Translations under genes and position numbers: made by a program
Source: Eubacterium sp. OM08-24
GTDB lineage: Bacteria; Bacillota; Clostridia; Oscillospirales; Acutalibacteraceae
Length of the DNA stretch: 64,000 nt
Assembly: GCF_003438075.1 (NCBI RefSeq)
Contig: NZ_QSTA01000011.1
Span: 1-64,000, forward strand
Direction of reading: 5' to 3'
Notes under the pieces: generated by a model
What the model saw: the letters and a program-made list of their open reading frames with translations, nothing else
Told to the model about the DNA's origin: nothing
Database searches by the model: none
Shown here: positions 26,644 to 36,569 of the stretch, in pieces
Layout of the letters: the number at the start of each line of letters is the position of its first letter
Numbering within the stretch: the first letter of the stretch is position 1

Positions 26644-27417
26644 ATGCGGATTTTATGTATAGGCGATGTCGTGGGCAGTATCGGTTGTCGCTTTTTGCGT
26701 GAAAAATTGCCGACATTAAAAAAAGTAAAGGGTATAGACTTTGTTATGTGCAACGGAGAAAATTCGGCAGACGGCAACGGAATTACGCCGTCATCGGCAA
26801 ATTATCTTTTGGACAGCGGAGTCAATGTAATTACACTCGGCAACCATTCGTTTAGGCGCAAAGAGGCTTATGACTTTATTGATGAAAATCCGTTTATAGT
26901 TCGTCCGGCAAATTTTCCAGATTCAACTACTCCGGGAACGGGTATAAAAAATATTGATACGGGAAGAAAAATCATTACCGTTATTAATATTATGGGCAAT
27001 ACATTTATGGATAATAACCTTGACTGCGCTTTTGCGTGTGCCGACAGTATGTTGAAAAAGGCAGAGAGTAATATTATTATTGCAGACTTTCACGCAGAGG
27101 CGACAGGCGAAAAAAGAGCGATGGGATATTACCTTGACGGCAGAGTTTCCGCAATGTTCGGCACGCATACTCATGTGCAGACCTCGGATGCTCAGGTATT
27201 GCCAAATGGCAGCGGATATATTACAGATGTGGGTATGACAGGCACAATTCAATCGGTTCTCGGCGTAAAAAGCGAGATTATTATTAATAAATTCCGTACA
27301 AAATTGCCTGCAAGGTTTGACCTTGCGGACGGCGACTGCAAAATGGAATGTGTACTTTTTGATATTGATGACAAAACAGGCAAAACTTTGTCGGCAGAGT
27401 CATTGAGAATTGAATAA
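26644..27417 (+). CDS. ymdB: YmdB-family metallophosphoesterase
   Basis: This 257-residue protein has the calcineurin-type metal motifs GDVVGSIG, NGENSADG, LGNHSF, DFHAEATGEK and GTHTHVQT, the pattern of YmdB, a phosphodiesterase acting on cyclic nucleotides that influences biofilm and motility decisions in Bacillus. It begins 47 bases after yqfD with TAGGGTGG as ribosome site. Length is normal for the family. Confidence 0.92.
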   Translation: MRILCIGDVVGSIGCRFLREKLPTLKKVKGIDFVMCNGENSADGNGITPSSANYLLDSGVNVITLGNHSFRRKEAYDFIDENPFIVRPANFPDSTTPGTGIKNIDTGRKIITVINIMGNTFMDNNLDCAFACADSMLKKAESNIIIADFHAEATGEKRAMGYYLDGRVSAMFGTHTHVQTSDAQVLPNGSGYITDVGMTGTIQSVLGVKSEIIINKFRTKLPARFDLADGDCKMECVLFDIDDKTGKTLSAESLRIE

Positions 27418-27533
27418 GGTGACTAAAATTATTATTTTACTAAATTTTTGCGATTTTCTCTTGCAAAATTTCGCTCTAAAATATATAATAACTATGTCTA
27501 TGAATTAATTGTATTATAAAGGATGTGCTCGCA

Positions 27534-29177
27534 ATGTTTAATGGCGAAATCTTAAAAAATGCGATAATTTCCGGTGCGAATAATATAAGCACTCAGAAAA
27601 ATCAAATCAACGATCTTAACATTTTCCCTGTTCCCGATGGTGATACAGGTACAAATATGTCTATGACAATTATGGCTGCCGCAAAGGCTCTTGCCGATTA
27701 TGACGGCGATGATGCGGGCGAGGTAGCACAGATTACAGCCTCAGCAATGCTCAGAGGTGCAAGAGGCAACTCAGGTGTTATTACTTCTCTTATTTTCCGT
27801 GGCTTTGCTCAGGGATTAAAGGGAATGAAAGAAGTAAACGGCAAAAGTCTTGCCGCAGCTCTCGGTATCGGTGTTGACGCAGCTTACAAGGCTGTTATGA
27901 AACCGACAGAGGGTACAATTCTTACAGTAGCTCGTATGGCATACGAGGAGGGCGTAGAGGCGTCAAGAATTAACTCAGACAGCCTTTATGTATGGCAGTG
28001 CATTTGCGATAAGGCAAACGAGGCACTCGCTATCACTCCTGAGCTTTTGCCTGTTCTTAAAAAGGCAGGCGTTGTTGACGCAGGCGGCAAGGGACTTTGC
28101 GTTATATTTGAGGGTATGCTTTCTTATTTCAAAGACGGTGTAATGGTTGAGTACACTGAGAAAAAGGAAGAGGCTACTGTTGACAATTTTGAGAGTGCAA
28201 CCGCTGAATTTGACGGTGATATTGAATTTACTTACTGCACAGAATTTATTGTCGGCAGAAATATTGAGGACGCTCCCGATCCTGACGAGCTCAGAGCTTA
28301 TCTTCAGACTATCGGTGACTGCGTTGTAGTTGTTAATGATGAAGAAATTATAAAGGTTCATGTTCATACAGAGCAGCCGGGTAAGGCGCTTACTAAGGCA
28401 CTTTTATTCGGTCAGCTTTTAACCGTTAAGGTTGAGAATATGAAGGAGCAGCACAAAAATGCTAAGACTGCCGCTAAGCCAAAGAAAGAAATCTTTGAGC
28501 CGGCAGAGCCTGTTGAAGATTTCGGCTTTGTTGCTGTTGCGGCAGGCGAGGGATTAAAGAACCTCTTTAAGGATTTAGGTTGTGCTAATGTTGTATCGGG
28601 CGGACAGAGTATGAATCCGAGCACAGATGATATTTATGCCGCAATAATGGCTACACCTGCTAAAAATGTATTGGTGTTCCCTAACAACAAAAATATTATT
28701 CTTGCAGCCGAGCAGACTGTACCGATGGTTAAGGACAGAAATGTTGTTATCGTTCCTACAAGAACAATTCCTCAGGGTATGACAGCACTTCTCAACTTTG
28801 ACTCTGAAATTTCACCCGAAAGCAACGCTCAGCTTATGATGGACGCCGCAACAGGCGTTGGCACAGGTCTTGTAACTTTTGCAGCAAGAAACAGCGAGTT
28901 TGGCGGTAAGAAAATCAAAGAGGGCGACATTATCGCTCTTGAAAATGGCAAACTGACTATTACAGAGAAAAATCCTGTTAAGGCAGTTGTTAAGCTCGCT
29001 AAGAATATGGTAACTCGTGATACTTCATTCATCACTCTTATTTATGGTAATGAAATCAGCGAGGACGATGCAAATCTTGCATTCAACGAGCTTTCAGATA
29101 AGTTCGGTTCACGCACAGACATTACTCTTGTAAAGGGTGATCAGCCGGTTTATTACTTTATCCTCAGTGTAGAATAA
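27534..29177 (+). CDS. fakA: Fatty acid kinase subunit A / YloV (DAK2-DegV-like)
   Basis: This 547-residue protein carries an N-terminal DhaL/DAK2 kinase domain (NIFPVPDGDTGTNM, GARGNSGVI) and a C-terminal half of the YloV type. FakA phosphorylates exogenous fatty acids presented by the DegV-fold protein FakB, feeding phospholipid synthesis. The ATG at 27534 is chosen because AAAGGA lies 10 bases upstream; a GTG three codons earlier is too close. No fakB is in the window. A hairpin terminator separates it from recG. Confidence 0.88.
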   Translation: MFNGEILKNAIISGANNISTQKNQINDLNIFPVPDGDTGTNMSMTIMAAAKALADYDGDDAGEVAQITASAMLRGARGNSGVITSLIFRGFAQGLKGMKEVNGKSLAAALGIGVDAAYKAVMKPTEGTILTVARMAYEEGVEASRINSDSLYVWQCICDKANEALAITPELLPVLKKAGVVDAGGKGLCVIFEGMLSYFKDGVMVEYTEKKEEATVDNFESATAEFDGDIEFTYCTEFIVGRNIEDAPDPDELRAYLQTIGDCVVVVNDEEIIKVHVHTEQPGKALTKALLFGQLLTVKVENMKEQHKNAKTAAKPKKEIFEPAEPVEDFGFVAVAAGEGLKNLFKDLGCANVVSGGQSMNPSTDDIYAAIMATPAKNVLVFPNNKNIILAAEQTVPMVKDRNVVIVPTRTIPQGMTALLNFDSEISPESNAQLMMDAATGVGTGLVTFAARNSEFGGKKIKEGDIIALENGKLTITEKNPVKAVVKLAKNMVTRDTSFITLIYGNEISEDDANLAFNELSDKFGSRTDITLVKGDQPVYYFILSVE

Positions 29178-29233
29178 TTCTGTAAGCGTTTGAACTTGCC
29201 CGGTGACTGAGATAAAAGTAGAAAGTGATTTGT

Positions 29234-29261
29234 AAAGGGCGTGTCATCACGCCCTTTTGTT
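29234..29261 (+). terminator. Terminator between fakA and recG
   Basis: AAAGGGCGTG and CACGCCCTTTT pair around TCAT, ending 16 bases before the recG ATG. Confidence 0.8.
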
Positions 29262-29276
29262 GTATTCGGTGGTACT

Positions 29277-31322
29277 ATGGCATCTCTGTATAAAATTTCT
29301 ATTGATAAATTAAACGGAATAGGCAAAAAAAGAGCCGAGCTTTTTAATAAGCTGGGCATTTACAGCATTGGCGATTTACTCAGCTTTTATCCTAAGGGTT
29401 ACGAGGATTGGAGCAATACCACCAAAATAGAAAGCGTGCAGGACGGTATGAATGTCTGCATAAGGGCGGTTCTCGGAACTCAGATAAGAGATGGTGTATT
29501 GCCCGGCGGACGCATAATTTCAAAGGGTATGGTATATGATGATACAGGCACTTTACAGCTTGTGTTTTTCAATAACCGATACATAAGCGCCATGATTCAC
29601 GCAGGTGAGGAGTATTTTTTTTACGGCAGGGTTACAGGCGGCATTGGCGGTTGGCAAATGATTTCTCCAACCTTTTCTCCTGTCAGCGAGGGAACTAAAA
29701 TTCACCCTGTATATAAACAGACAGTGGGTCTTAATTCAAAAATTATCGCAAATGCTGTAAAGCAGGCAGTGTCTTATTTGCCCGAAAAGGTAAATGATCC
29801 GTTGCCCGAAAGTGTACGCAGTACATTTTCTCTTTGCAATTTAAAATTTGCCATACAAAACATTCACTTTCCCGAAAATTCTGAGGCACTCAGTCAGGCA
29901 AGGAAAAGGCTTGTTACGGAGGAGCTTTTGGTGCTTAATCTCGGTATGCGCTCGCTAAAAGAGCAAAGCCGAGGAGAGAGCGGAGCAGATATTACAAAAA
30001 GCTATTTTGATGAATTTAAAGAGCTGTTGCCGTTTACCTTGACAAATGCGCAAAGCAGAGTTGTAGGCGAGTGTATCTCGGATCTCACAAAGGGCAGTAA
30101 GTCTATGAACAGGCTTGTTCAGGGTGATGTAGGTTCGGGTAAAACAGCGGTTGCCGCCGCAGTTTGCCATACGGTGATACGCAACGGATTTCAGGCGGCT
30201 TTTATGGCGCCCACCGACATTCTCGCAAGACAGCATTACAAAACCTTTTCTCAGCTTTTTAAGGATACGGATATTAAAACGGCATTGCTGACAGGCTCAA
30301 TGAAAGAGTCCGAAAAAAAGGCTGTAAGGGCAGGACTTGAGAGCGGCGAAATTTCTTTTGTAGTCGGCACTCACGCCTTGATAACCGAGAAAACCAATTT
30401 TTATAATCTTGGATTAGCCGTAACAGACGAACAGCACCGTTTTGGTGTATCGCAGAGGGCAAAGCTGTTGTCAAAGGGAAGTAATCCGCATTTGCTTGTT
30501 ATGAGTGCAACCCCGATTCCGAGAACACTCGGACTTGTGATTTTCGGCGACCTTGACATATCAATAATTGATGAGCTGCCGCCGTCAAGAAAGCCTGTAA
30601 AAACCTATGCAATAAATACGCTGAAACGCAAAAACTGCTATGAGTTCATAAAGAATGAAATAAAGCAGGGCAGGCAGGCATACATAGTTTGTCCGCTTGT
30701 TGAAGAGGGCGAGCTTGAAAATGTTGCCTCGGCAGAGGAATATGCCGCAGAGCTTATGCTAAATGACTTTTCGGATATATCCGTAGGCATAGTGCATGGT
30801 CATATGAAATCAGCCGAAAAAGACGAGGTAATGAAAAAATTTGCAAATAACGAAATTTCTTTGCTTGTAGCCACAACGGTAATAGAGGTCGGAGTAGATG
30901 TTCCGAACGCAACCGTTATGGCAATAGAAAATGCCGAAAGATTCGGACTTTCTCAGCTCCACCAGCTAAGGGGGCGAGTGGGCAGAGGCAAGTATGATTC
31001 GTATTGCTTTTTGATAAGCAATAACCGCAATCTCGAAACTATGCAGAGGCTAAAGGTTATGTGCAGTACAAATGACGGCTTTAAAATTGCCGATGAGGAT
31101 TTAAAGCTGAGAGGTCCGGGCGACTTTTTCGGTGAGCGACAGCATGGACTTCCGCAAATGGCTATTGCGGATTTTGCAGATACCAAAAGTCTTGAGCTTT
31201 CTCAAAAAATAGCCGATTTTATTATTTTTAATTATAAAAATCTATATCACGATGATTTAAGACTGTTGAAAGCAGAGGTTCAGCGCCTTTTCTCTTCAAA
31301 CGGTCAGAATTATCTGAATTAA
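29277..31322 (+). CDS. recG: ATP-dependent DNA helicase RecG
   Basis: RecG remodels stalled forks and Holliday junctions. The 681-residue length from the ATG at 29277 is standard. Seen in order are the N-terminal wedge/OB region, Walker A GDVGSGKT, the DEQH box (TDEQHRFG), SATPIPRTL, ATTVIEVGVDVPNA and QLRGRVGRG. The ribosome site is weak (CGGTGG) and just after the fakA terminator, so translation may be modest. The frame is open upstream through the hairpin to 29241, but that part is not RecG-like. Confidence 0.95.
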   Translation: MASLYKISIDKLNGIGKKRAELFNKLGIYSIGDLLSFYPKGYEDWSNTTKIESVQDGMNVCIRAVLGTQIRDGVLPGGRIISKGMVYDDTGTLQLVFFNNRYISAMIHAGEEYFFYGRVTGGIGGWQMISPTFSPVSEGTKIHPVYKQTVGLNSKIIANAVKQAVSYLPEKVNDPLPESVRSTFSLCNLKFAIQNIHFPENSEALSQARKRLVTEELLVLNLGMRSLKEQSRGESGADITKSYFDEFKELLPFTLTNAQSRVVGECISDLTKGSKSMNRLVQGDVGSGKTAVAAAVCHTVIRNGFQAAFMAPTDILARQHYKTFSQLFKDTDIKTALLTGSMKESEKKAVRAGLESGEISFVVGTHALITEKTNFYNLGLAVTDEQHRFGVSQRAKLLSKGSNPHLLVMSATPIPRTLGLVIFGDLDISIIDELPPSRKPVKTYAINTLKRKNCYEFIKNEIKQGRQAYIVCPLVEEGELENVASAEEYAAELMLNDFSDISVGIVHGHMKSAEKDEVMKKFANNEISLLVATTVIEVGVDVPNATVMAIENAERFGLSQLHQLRGRVGRGKYDSYCFLISNNRNLETMQRLKVMCSTNDGFKIADEDLKLRGPGDFFGERQHGLPQMAIADFADTKSLELSQKIADFIIFNYKNLYHDDLRLLKAEVQRLFSSNGQNYLN

Positions 31323-31345
31323 TATATCAGGGAGTATTTGAGTTT

Positions 31346-32698
31346 ATGAAAAGGAAATTTATCAGGGTATTATCGGTGCTTTGTACATTGGTTGTAATAG
31401 CTTGTGCATTTGCGCCAACAGCAGCGGCTGTTTCTTTTACAAACAATGTTGCAACTAAATCGGAGTCTATTTTGCTTGTAAATACGGATACAGGTCAGAC
31501 TGTTTACGAAAAAGAAGCTGACACTAAGCGCTATCCTGCATCTACAACTAAGATTATGACTTACATAGTTGTTATTGAAAATGTTGACGACATTGAAAAC
31601 ACAAGGGTGACCATCAAAAAGGCAGTTCTCGATAAGCTGAAAGGTACAGGCAGTTCAGTAGCTAATCTTGAGGCTCATATAGGCAAAACAATGTCTGTTA
31701 AGGATTTGCTTTACAGTATGATGGTGCCTTCGGGAAATGACGCCGCAATGACGCTTGCCGATTATGTAGGCGGTGGCAGTATTGACAAGTTTGTTGATAT
31801 GATGAATGAAAAAGCCAAGGAGCTTGGGTTAAAGAATACTCACTTTAAAAATCCTGACGGCTTGCACGATGAAGACCATTACACAACAGCAAGAGATATG
31901 TATACAATGGCTGCATACGCTTTAAAGCTGCCACATTTTCAAGAAATTACAAATACCACAGAGTATTACTGCGAGGGTGATGACGAGCCACTTACAACTA
32001 CAAACTATCTTATTGACGAGTGGCGTGGCGGTGATTATTACTATATGTATGCAAACGGAATAAAGACAGGTACAACAGATCAGGCAGGCAGATGTCTTGT
32101 TACTTCTGCCTCGGCTGACGGATATTCCTACCTGCTTGTCCTTTTAAAAGCGCCTTACAAAGAGGGTGTTGATGAAGAATATTACACCTTTACAGATGCG
32201 GCAAATCTTTTCCGCTGGGCGCTCACAAGCCTTGAGCTTAATACGGTAGCCTCAACAAAAACTCCTGTTTGCGAGCAAAAGGTAAAGCTTTCGTGGGGTA
32301 AAGATTCGGTTTTGCTTGTGCCTGAAAAGAATTTCAGCGCAATAGTGCCGTCTGATTATCAGGAAAAATGGATTACGGTAGAAACAAATGTGCCCGATGA
32401 GGTGAATGCTCCGCTTGATACTGATACGGTTGTAGGTACGGCTACTATATATTATCAGGACGACAAAATGACAGAAAAGCAGGAGCTTGCAACAGTAAAC
32501 CTTGTGCCGAGCGAAAAGGTAGAACTTAGCGGATTCCTTTATGTGCTTGATGTAATCGGTACAATTATGAAATCATATTGGTTCTTGGTTGCCGTTGGTG
32601 TTATTGTGGTAATTCTCATAATTTACTACATTACTTCCAAAATCAACCGTAAAAAGGCAAAAGCCGAAAAGAGAGTTAAACATTATCGCAATCTTTAA
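31346..32698 (+). CDS. D-alanyl-D-alanine carboxypeptidase (DacF/PBP5 family)
   Basis: This enzyme trims pentapeptide stems of peptidoglycan outside the membrane. The 450-residue protein has a signal peptide (1-28), the active-site triad SxxK (S66, K69), SGN (129-131) and KTG (240-242), a beta-rich stalk, and a C-terminal membrane anchor (about 405-430) followed by a basic tail. It follows recG by 23 bases and ends at a strong terminator. The DacF-like group is linked to sporulation in Bacillus; the sequence alone does not settle which paralogue it is. Confidence 0.92.
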   Translation: MKRKFIRVLSVLCTLVVIACAFAPTAAAVSFTNNVATKSESILLVNTDTGQTVYEKEADTKRYPASTTKIMTYIVVIENVDDIENTRVTIKKAVLDKLKGTGSSVANLEAHIGKTMSVKDLLYSMMVPSGNDAAMTLADYVGGGSIDKFVDMMNEKAKELGLKNTHFKNPDGLHDEDHYTTARDMYTMAAYALKLPHFQEITNTTEYYCEGDDEPLTTTNYLIDEWRGGDYYYMYANGIKTGTTDQAGRCLVTSASADGYSYLLVLLKAPYKEGVDEEYYTFTDAANLFRWALTSLELNTVASTKTPVCEQKVKLSWGKDSVLLVPEKNFSAIVPSDYQEKWITVETNVPDEVNAPLDTDTVVGTATIYYQDDKMTEKQELATVNLVPSEKVELSGFLYVLDVIGTIMKSYWFLVAVGVIVVILIIYYITSKINRKKAKAEKRVKHYRNL

Positions 32699-32707
32699 TT
32701 TGTAATT

Positions 32708-32734
32708 AAGCCACCGCTTTTGCGGTGGCTTTTG
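32708..32734 (+). terminator. Terminator of the carboxypeptidase gene
   Basis: AAGCCACCGC and GCGGTGGCTT pair perfectly around TTTT, then TTTG. Confidence 0.9.
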
Positions 32735-32757
32735 TAGTGCAGTAAAAGCGAGATTTT

Positions 32758-33326
32758 TATCAAAAGTTGAGTTGTATTATAGACTTAACTTAGTTTAAGT
32801 CGGGCAACAAATCAAAGTGAAAAACATACTTTCCGTCACGAATTTAAGAAGTTTGGTCAACCTTTTCAAAGGTTGTGGGTGTGGGCAAAGCCCACAAAAC
32901 TTTATGCTATCGCAAATTTTTGAGAGCCAAACGGCTTGCCGTTTGGCGGATTGAACACAATGGCGAAAGCCTTAAAAATGCGATAGCAACAAAGTAAAAG
33001 CTACGCTACTAAACTACTAATTTGCCGCTTTTCAAGGGCAAATTAGTCGCACACAAAAACTTTTGTATCCTTTAGAATATTTTTTCTCTACTAATACTAA
33101 AAAGCAACTTTCTAACTTTGTGCCACTCATTAGTCTTAACTTTTGTTTTCTACTAAAGTCTTGAATAATCTAAAGTTTAGTTATGCTAATGTGCAATTAC
33201 AACTGTTTGTTTAAATTTAAAATAAGTTCATTTTTATTATTTTATTGGCTCTGCCCAAACCTGCAACCCTTTAAAAAGGGTTGACCTGAATTTTAAATTT
33301 ACTAAACTAAACTTTCAGCGCTAAGC
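32758..33326 (-). repeat. Dispersed intergenic repeat, copy 3 (inverted)
   Basis: Oriented opposite to copies 1 and 2. It begins with TATCAAAAGTTGAGTTG, the complement of the shared right tail, then TCGGGCAACAA, TTTGGTCAACC/GGTTG hairpins, GTGGGC/GCCCAC, and CCAAACGGC/GCCGTTTGG, whose stem differs from copies 1-2 by paired changes. The centre is different from the other copies and holds its own stem ACTAATTTGCC/GGCAAATTAGT (about 33015-33047). It closes with AACCCTTT/AAAGGGTT and GACCTGAATTT near 33270-33300. No coding frame is present. Confidence 0.8.
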
Positions 33327-33339
33327 CGTAAAACTTCTC

Positions 33340-33768
33340 CTACAAATAAGACTTTAACTCTCCTATGTTTTCTTCCTCTGTATCAAGCATTTTTTTGGCA
33401 AGCATAGTTACCTGCGGATCACTTCCGTCATATTCACGCATATGTCTTGCCATTTTGTTTACGCCCATTGTGTTGCCCTTTATCATCATTTCTGCAATAT
33501 GTGACGGCGAAGAATCTCGCTTTAAATCCCTGTTTGCGGCATAGCTTGTCATTGCCTTTGTAACAGGGCTCACATGGTGTACCTCCGCTCCACGCCTTTT
33601 CAGCATTGTGTTGGCACAATGATACAGTTTGCTGTATTTTATAAGCTGTTCGCACAGCACACCGTCAACTCTGTTGTCTTTTAGCTGTTTTCTCACTGCC
33701 GAGATACCGTTGCACCCCATCTCTGCATTTTGTAATACATAGTTGAGCATTTCATTATCGTTAATCAC
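33340..33768 (-). CDS. Small helical, ferritin-like or DUF2383-like protein
   Basis: A 142-residue protein predicted to be almost all helix, with a late pattern GNTMGVNKMARHMREY and the ending EENIGELKSYL typical of four-helix-bundle, ferritin-like families. The usual metal-binding Glu/His set is not clear, so a metal role is not claimed. Start chosen at GTG 33768, six bases after AGAGGTGA. It lies between repeat copy 3 and the divergent esterase, with no operon partner. Confidence 0.55.
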   Translation of the reverse strand: MINDNEMLNYVLQNAEMGCNGISAVRKQLKDNRVDGVLCEQLIKYSKLYHCANTMLKRRGAEVHHVSPVTKAMTSYAANRDLKRDSSPSHIAEMMIKGNTMGVNKMARHMREYDGSDPQVTMLAKKMLDTEEENIGELKSYL

Positions 33769-33864
33769 AAAAATCACCTCTGCAAATATTATTATTCAAC
33801 ATTTGGAAAATATACATCTTGCAAGAGGCTTTGATTTGTGGTTTAATATTATTGGTGATATTTT

Positions 33865-34653
33865 ATGATTAATTCAGAATTAAAGACTTTTACACTTCCT
33901 TTTCCTAACGAGAGGGGAGAGCGTAAAATTTGGGTATATGTTCCAAGTCATAAAGAGGGCGAAACTTTGCCTGTAATTTATATGACTGACGGACAAAATC
34001 TGTTTGACGAAGAAAGTACGGAATACGGAAGTTGGAATGTTATTCCTGCCGTAGAAAAAGAGCAGAAAGATACAGGATTTTCTGCCGTTATTGTCGGCAT
34101 TGACAACGGCAATGTTTATCGCGACAGCGAGCTTACCCCGAAGTGTATCGGAGAAATTCAGCACAGAGAATATTTCAACGATATTTTCACTCCCGAGGGC
34201 GAGGTGTTCGACAGCTTTCTTATGGATACGGTTATTCCGTATGTTGAAAATAATTTTCCTTTAAAGAAAAATAAAGGAAGCGTTGCCGTTTGCGGAAGTT
34301 CATCGGGCGGATTGCAGGCTTTTTTTGAGGGAATAGAGCATAGCGACAAATTCAGCTTTGTGGGTGCGCTGTCGCCTGCCTTTGTTGTGTATAAGGAGGA
34401 CGATTGGAGAGCGTATTTGCTTTCAAAGGTGAATGATGATATGCCGTATATTTATATGTATTGCGGAAATGCCGACCCGCTTGAGGAAATACTTATGCAA
34501 AGCACAGAGATGATGTATGACCTTTTGCCTGAAACAGGCTATCCGTACGATAGGTTTAACGAGATTTTACTTTTTGAAAATTCGCATAATGAAAAGGCCT
34601 GGAGAGAAATATTCCCTGATTTTCTCCACACATTTCTTGAAAAAGCAAGGTAA
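33865..34653 (+). CDS. Esterase, enterochelin-esterase-like alpha/beta hydrolase
   Basis: This 262-residue cytoplasmic hydrolase has the nucleophile elbow CGSSSGG (about residues 143-149), YMTDGQNLFD near the N-terminus and a likely catalytic histidine in FENSHNEKAWR. This is the esterase D/Fes family pattern. The substrate (siderophore ester, feruloyl ester or other) cannot be read from sequence; no siderophore genes are nearby. Confidence 0.85.
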   Translation: MINSELKTFTLPFPNERGERKIWVYVPSHKEGETLPVIYMTDGQNLFDEESTEYGSWNVIPAVEKEQKDTGFSAVIVGIDNGNVYRDSELTPKCIGEIQHREYFNDIFTPEGEVFDSFLMDTVIPYVENNFPLKKNKGSVAVCGSSSGGLQAFFEGIEHSDKFSFVGALSPAFVVYKEDDWRAYLLSKVNDDMPYIYMYCGNADPLEEILMQSTEMMYDLLPETGYPYDRFNEILLFENSHNEKAWREIFPDFLHTFLEKAR

Positions 34654-34665
34654 TAAGGGCAAAAA

Positions 34666-34694
34666 AACGCTCTGCCAAAAGACAGAGCGTAAAT
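34666..34694. terminator. Bidirectional terminator
   Basis: ACGCTCTG and CAGAGCGT arms with a CCAAAAGA loop. The minus strand continues into TTTTTTTG, serving pduL; the plus strand serves the esterase gene. Confidence 0.8.
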
Positions 34695-34709
34695 TTTGAT
34701 ATGGAAATA

Positions 34710-35282
34710 TTAAAGAATAACCTCGCCGTCAACAGTGCCGCTAAGACCTGCTGCGTTTGATTCATCGGTATCAATGTGCATTGCAGGAGCGTAGCTTGGG
34801 CTTACTCTTACAACAACATCACCGAATGTTGTTGCTCTGCCTGTATTTTCGCCAACCTTAACAGAAACAATCTGCTTGTCGGTTACGCCAAATTCAGCGG
34901 CAGCCTCCGGAGTAAGGTGAATGTGTCTTTTAGCAGCGATTACACCGCACTCAATTTCGCACTCGCCAACAGGGCCAACGAGCTTGCAGCCCGGTGTGCC
35001 TGCAATATCGCCTGACTCACGAACAGGAGCAGCAATACCGAGCTTTCTTGCATCTGTAAGTGCAACCTCAACCTGAGTAGCACTTCTCTCAGGGCCGAGA
35101 ATTGACATCATCATTTCACCCTTAGGGCCAACAACCTTAACCTTTTCAGCACAAGCAAACTGACCGGGCTGAGAAAGATCTTTTTTCTTAGTGAGAGTTG
35201 CGTCTGCACCAAAAAGTGTTGCGAAAACTTCCTTTGTCACATGAATGTGACGAGCAGAGGTTTCTACCATAATTTTCATATT
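34710..35282 (-). CDS. pduL: PduL-type phosphotransacylase
   Basis: PduL swaps CoA and phosphate on acyl groups (propanoyl or acetyl), allowing ATP generation by acetate or propionate kinase. The 190-residue protein has two PduL repeats with the zinc-binding histidines SARHIHV and AKRHIHL, and the later MHIDTDE. The start is ATG 35282 rather than the upstream GTG. No microcompartment shell, kinase or aldehyde dehydrogenase gene is adjacent, and no obvious N-terminal encapsulation helix precedes the first motif, so this is probably a free housekeeping phosphotransacetylase. Confidence 0.92.
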   Translation of the reverse strand, partial: NMKIMVETSARHIHVTKEVFATLFGADATLTKKKDLSQPGQFACAEKVKVVGPKGEMMMSILGPERSATQVEVALTDARKLGIAAPVRESGDIAGTPGCKLVGPVGECEIECGVIAAKRHIHLTPEAAAEFGVTDKQIVSVKVGENTGRATTFGDVVVRVSPSYAPAMHIDTDESNAAGLSGTVDGEVIL

Positions 35283-35455
35283 TTTTACCACCAATCATAA
35301 ATAAATACAGCCAATGGCTTTGAATATATTTTACTACTAAATTATTGAAATTTCAACACATTTACGATAATGTATTGAAATTTCAGACATATTTCAGCAG
35401 AAAAATTTTTGAAACAGATATTTAACTTTTCTGAAAATAAAGGAATGATAAGAAA

Positions 35456-36037
35456 ATGTATAGAACATGGGAAGAATTATATAACGAGTGCAAGGCTTGC
35501 CAAAAGTGCGAACTTTGCAAAACACGCACAAATGTAGTTGTGGGTGTGGGCAACCCGAAAGCCGACATTATGTTTATCGGCGAAGGCCCGGGAGAGAACG
35601 AGGACTTACAAGGCGAACCTTTTGTGGGCAGAGCAGGCAAGCTGCTCGACAAAATGCTTGCGGCGGTTGACCTTGACAGAAACAAAAATATTTATATTGC
35701 CAATATAGTAAAATGCAGACCGCCCAAAAACAGAGATCCAAAGCCTGAGGAGCAGGAGATGTGCATTGATTGGCTGCGCTCGCAGGTAAAGCTCATTAAT
35801 CCTAAGATTATAGTTTGCCTTGGCAGAATTGCTGCGGCAAAGCTGATTAAGCCTGACATTAAAATTACCAAGGAGCATGGAATGTGGTTTAAAAAGGGCA
35901 ATTTTGAGATGATGGCTATGCTGCACCCTGCGGCACTTTTAAGAGATCCACGCAAAAAGCCCGAGGCTTTTGACGATTTTTTAAAATTGCGTGACAGACT
36001 TGAAGAATTAAACAAAGGAGATAATCAAAATGAATGA
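35456..36037 (+). CDS. Uracil-DNA glycosylase family 4
   Basis: This 193-residue enzyme removes uracil from DNA. An N-terminal Cys cluster ([13 protein letters not shown]) starts the 4Fe-4S site, completed by later cysteines including [10 protein letters not shown]. The catalytic GEGPGENED and the C-terminal LHPAALLR are typical of type 4/5 glycosylases. It is first in an apparent operon with the nitroreductase, maf, GNAT and membrane-protein genes; its end overlaps the next gene by 8 bases. Confidence 0.92.
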   Translation: MYRTWEELYNECKACQKCELCKTRTNVVVGVGNPKADIMFIGEGPGENEDLQGEPFVGRAGKLLDKMLAAVDLDRNKNIYIANIVKCRPPKNRDPKPEEQEMCIDWLRSQVKLINPKIIVCLGRIAAAKLIKPDIKITKEHGMWFKKGNFEMMAMLHPAALLRDPRKKPEAFDDFLKLRDRLEELNKGDNQNE

Positions 36038-36557
36038 ATCGGTAAACAAGATGATAACAAGAAGAAGTGTAAGAAAATTCAAATCTGATATGATTCCTAA
36101 AGAAGTAATTGACGAAATCGTTACAGCGGGCACATATGCGGCATCGGGCAGAAATATGCAGTCGCCGATTATTATTGCCGTTACAAATAAGGAACTCAGA
36201 GATAAAATTTCAAAAGTCAATGCTGAAATTATGGGAAAATCGGGTGACTTTGACCCGTTTTACAACGCACCTGTAATTCTTATAGTCCTTGCAGACAAGA
36301 GTGTGCCTACTTATCTTTATGACGGCTCGCTTGTAATGGGCAATCTTATGCTTGCGGCTCACGAGCTTGGTGTTGGCAGCTGTTGGATTCACAGAGCAAA
36401 GGAATTTTTTGAGAGAGAAGAGGGCAAAGACTTGCTTAAATCGCTCGGTATTGAGGGCGACTATGAGGGAATTGGTAACTGCGCACTCGGCTATGCTGAC
36501 GGCGAATATCCTCCAACACATCCACGCAGGGAGAACAGAGTTTTTTACATTGATTAA
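36030..36557 (+). CDS. Nitroreductase-family flavoprotein
   Basis: A 175-residue FMN-dependent oxidoreductase of the short nitroreductase type: ITRRSVRKF at the N-terminus, AGTYAASGRNMQSP for FMN binding, and LGVGSCWIHR plus IGNCALGY in the C-terminal half. The physiological substrate is unknown. AAAGGAG lies in the end of the glycosylase gene, so translation is coupled. Confidence 0.88.
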   Translation: MNESVNKMITRRSVRKFKSDMIPKEVIDEIVTAGTYAASGRNMQSPIIIAVTNKELRDKISKVNAEIMGKSGDFDPFYNAPVILIVLADKSVPTYLYDGSLVMGNLMLAAHELGVGSCWIHRAKEFFEREEGKDLLKSLGIEGDYEGIGNCALGYADGEYPPTHPRRENRVFYID

Positions 36558-36569
36558 GGAGTAGTTTTT

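Noticed and set aside
32800..33300. CRISPR array
   Set aside because: The repeated pieces are inverted hairpins, not direct repeats with regular spacers; no direct-repeat array exists anywhere in the window.
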